Shown: in pieces, positions 6,591 to 7,201 of the stretch | Numbering within the stretch: position 1 is the first letter of the stretch | Layout: each line of letters opens with the position of its first letter | Assembly (NCBI RefSeq): GCF_023229105.1 | Contig: NZ_JALNZY010000091.1 | Coordinates: forward strand, 1-7,201 | Reading direction: 5' to 3' | Length of the DNA: 7,201 bases | Source: Sulfurimonas sp. | GTDB lineage: Bacteria; Campylobacterota; Campylobacteria; Campylobacterales; Sulfurimonadaceae | The notes under the pieces: model-generated | The model's database searches: none | What the model was told of the DNA's origin: nothing | What the model saw: only the letters and a program-made list of their open reading frames with translations | Program-made: the position numbers and the translations under genes

Positions 6591-7201
6591 ATGAAAAAAG
6601 TATATTTTAAAACATTTGGATGCAGGACAAATCTTTATGATTCTCAGGTTATGATGAGTTCCATGCAAGAGTATAGCGTGACAGAAGATGAAAGCGAAGC
6701 AGATATAATCGTAGTCAACTCCTGCACGGTTACAAACGGAGCAGATTCGCATGTTCGTTCATACATCTCTCATGTCGAAAATAGCGGTGATGCTAAAATC
6801 TTTTTAACAGGCTGCGGTGCTCATACAAAAGGCGAAAAGCTTCTAGAACAAGGGCGCGTTGCAGGCGTATTTGGACAGAGCAAGAAGATAAATATCGATG
6901 AGATGCTCTCTAAGGAAGAACCATTTTATGAGCCGGGAGATTTAAATTATATCGATGAGAGCGTGGTAGATGATTTTATCGGCAAGAGCAGGGCGTTTAT
7001 AAAGATACAAGAGGGATGCAACTTTCGTTGTTCTTACTGCATAATTCCACATGTGCGCGGGGATGCAAGAAGTATGGATGAGCAGAAGATACTAGAGCAG
7101 ATTGAGAGGCTTGCCCGCAATGGTTTTGGAGAGTTTATTTTAACAGGAACTAATGTAGGAAGTTATGGGCAAAAAACTGATAGTTCCTTAGCCTCGCTTA
7201 T
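6591..7201 (+). CDS. mtaB: MtaB, tRNA t6A37 methylthiotransferase (3' end cut by window)
   Basis: A radical-SAM enzyme that turns t6A37 into ms2t6A37 in tRNAs reading ANN codons, improving decoding. The frame is open from the ATG at 6591 to the window edge: 203 residues plus two bases, so roughly the first half. The N-terminal methylthiotransferase domain has the auxiliary-cluster cysteines C11 (TFGCRTN), C45 (NSCTVTN) and C75 (TGCGA). The radical-SAM triad CX3CX2C is C143, C147, C150 in KIQEGCNFRCSYCIIP. The CTVTN and KIQEGCN wording matches MtaB (B. subtilis YqeV type) rather than MiaB (which has CAVRE and QSGCN) or RimO. The C-terminal TRAM domain is not in view. It begins 3 bases after the mscS-like stop; GAAGAGA at 6573-6579, inside that gene, can serve as ribosome site. 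Co-transcription with aroB is very likely. Confidence 0.93.
   Translation, partial: MKKVYFKTFGCRTNLYDSQVMMSSMQEYSVTEDESEADIIVVNSCTVTNGADSHVRSYISHVENSGDAKIFLTGCGAHTKGEKLLEQGRVAGVFGQSKKINIDEMLSKEEPFYEPGDLNYIDESVVDDFIGKSRAFIKIQEGCNFRCSYCIIPHVRGDARSMDEQKILEQIERLARNGFGEFILTGTNVGSYGQKTDSSLASL

Noticed and set aside
6537..6752. Minus-strand open frame across the mscS-like/mtaB junction
   Set aside because: It runs opposite the conserved N-terminal cysteine motifs of MtaB and has no support of its own.

Overview
The window looks like chromosomal sequence from a member of the Campylobacterota (epsilonproteobacteria), most like a Sulfurimonas-type bacterium. The grounds are AT-rich DNA, tightly packed genes all on the plus strand, weak Shine-Dalgarno sites, promoters with good TATAAT -10 boxes but no clear -35 box, and the aroB / mscS-like / mtaB order known from Campylobacter. 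The genus is an inference from recalled protein similarity and gene order; no search was run.

Left part (1-2375): fliP (flagellar export gate), then trmA (tRNA m5U54 methyltransferase) after an 18-base gap. A small exported protein with a coiled coil and an SH3-like C-terminal region follows; its start codon overlaps the trmA stop (ATGA). No internal promoter or terminator was seen, so these three are probably one transcript. The stop-like TAA that overlaps the fliP start (TAATG) suggests that an upstream gene, outside the window, may also belong to it.

Middle (2376-3884): a 43-base gap carries two overlapping-register TATAAT boxes, one with an extended TGn motif. They drive a 468-residue soluble protein with a TrkA-N/RCK nucleotide-binding domain, an RCK-C-like domain and an unassigned alpha/beta C-terminal half. 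A 59-base gap with a weaker promoter-like sequence follows.

Right part (3885-7201): aroB (3-dehydroquinate synthase), a large MscS-type mechanosensitive channel and mtaB (methylthiotransferase for t6A37 of tRNA, cut by the window end), spaced by 0 and 3 bases and so almost surely an operon. The products do not form one pathway: flagellar export, two tRNA modifications, aromatic amino acid synthesis and osmotic protection are mixed, as is common in the fragmented operons of this phylum.

No mobile element, CRISPR array, RNA gene or clear intrinsic terminator was found, and there is no gene-free stretch over 300 bases. The window is essentially a housekeeping region. The points most worth a second look are a probable Fe-S cysteine set in TrmA, the RCK protein that has no membrane channel beside it, and unusual pore residues in the MscS-type channel.
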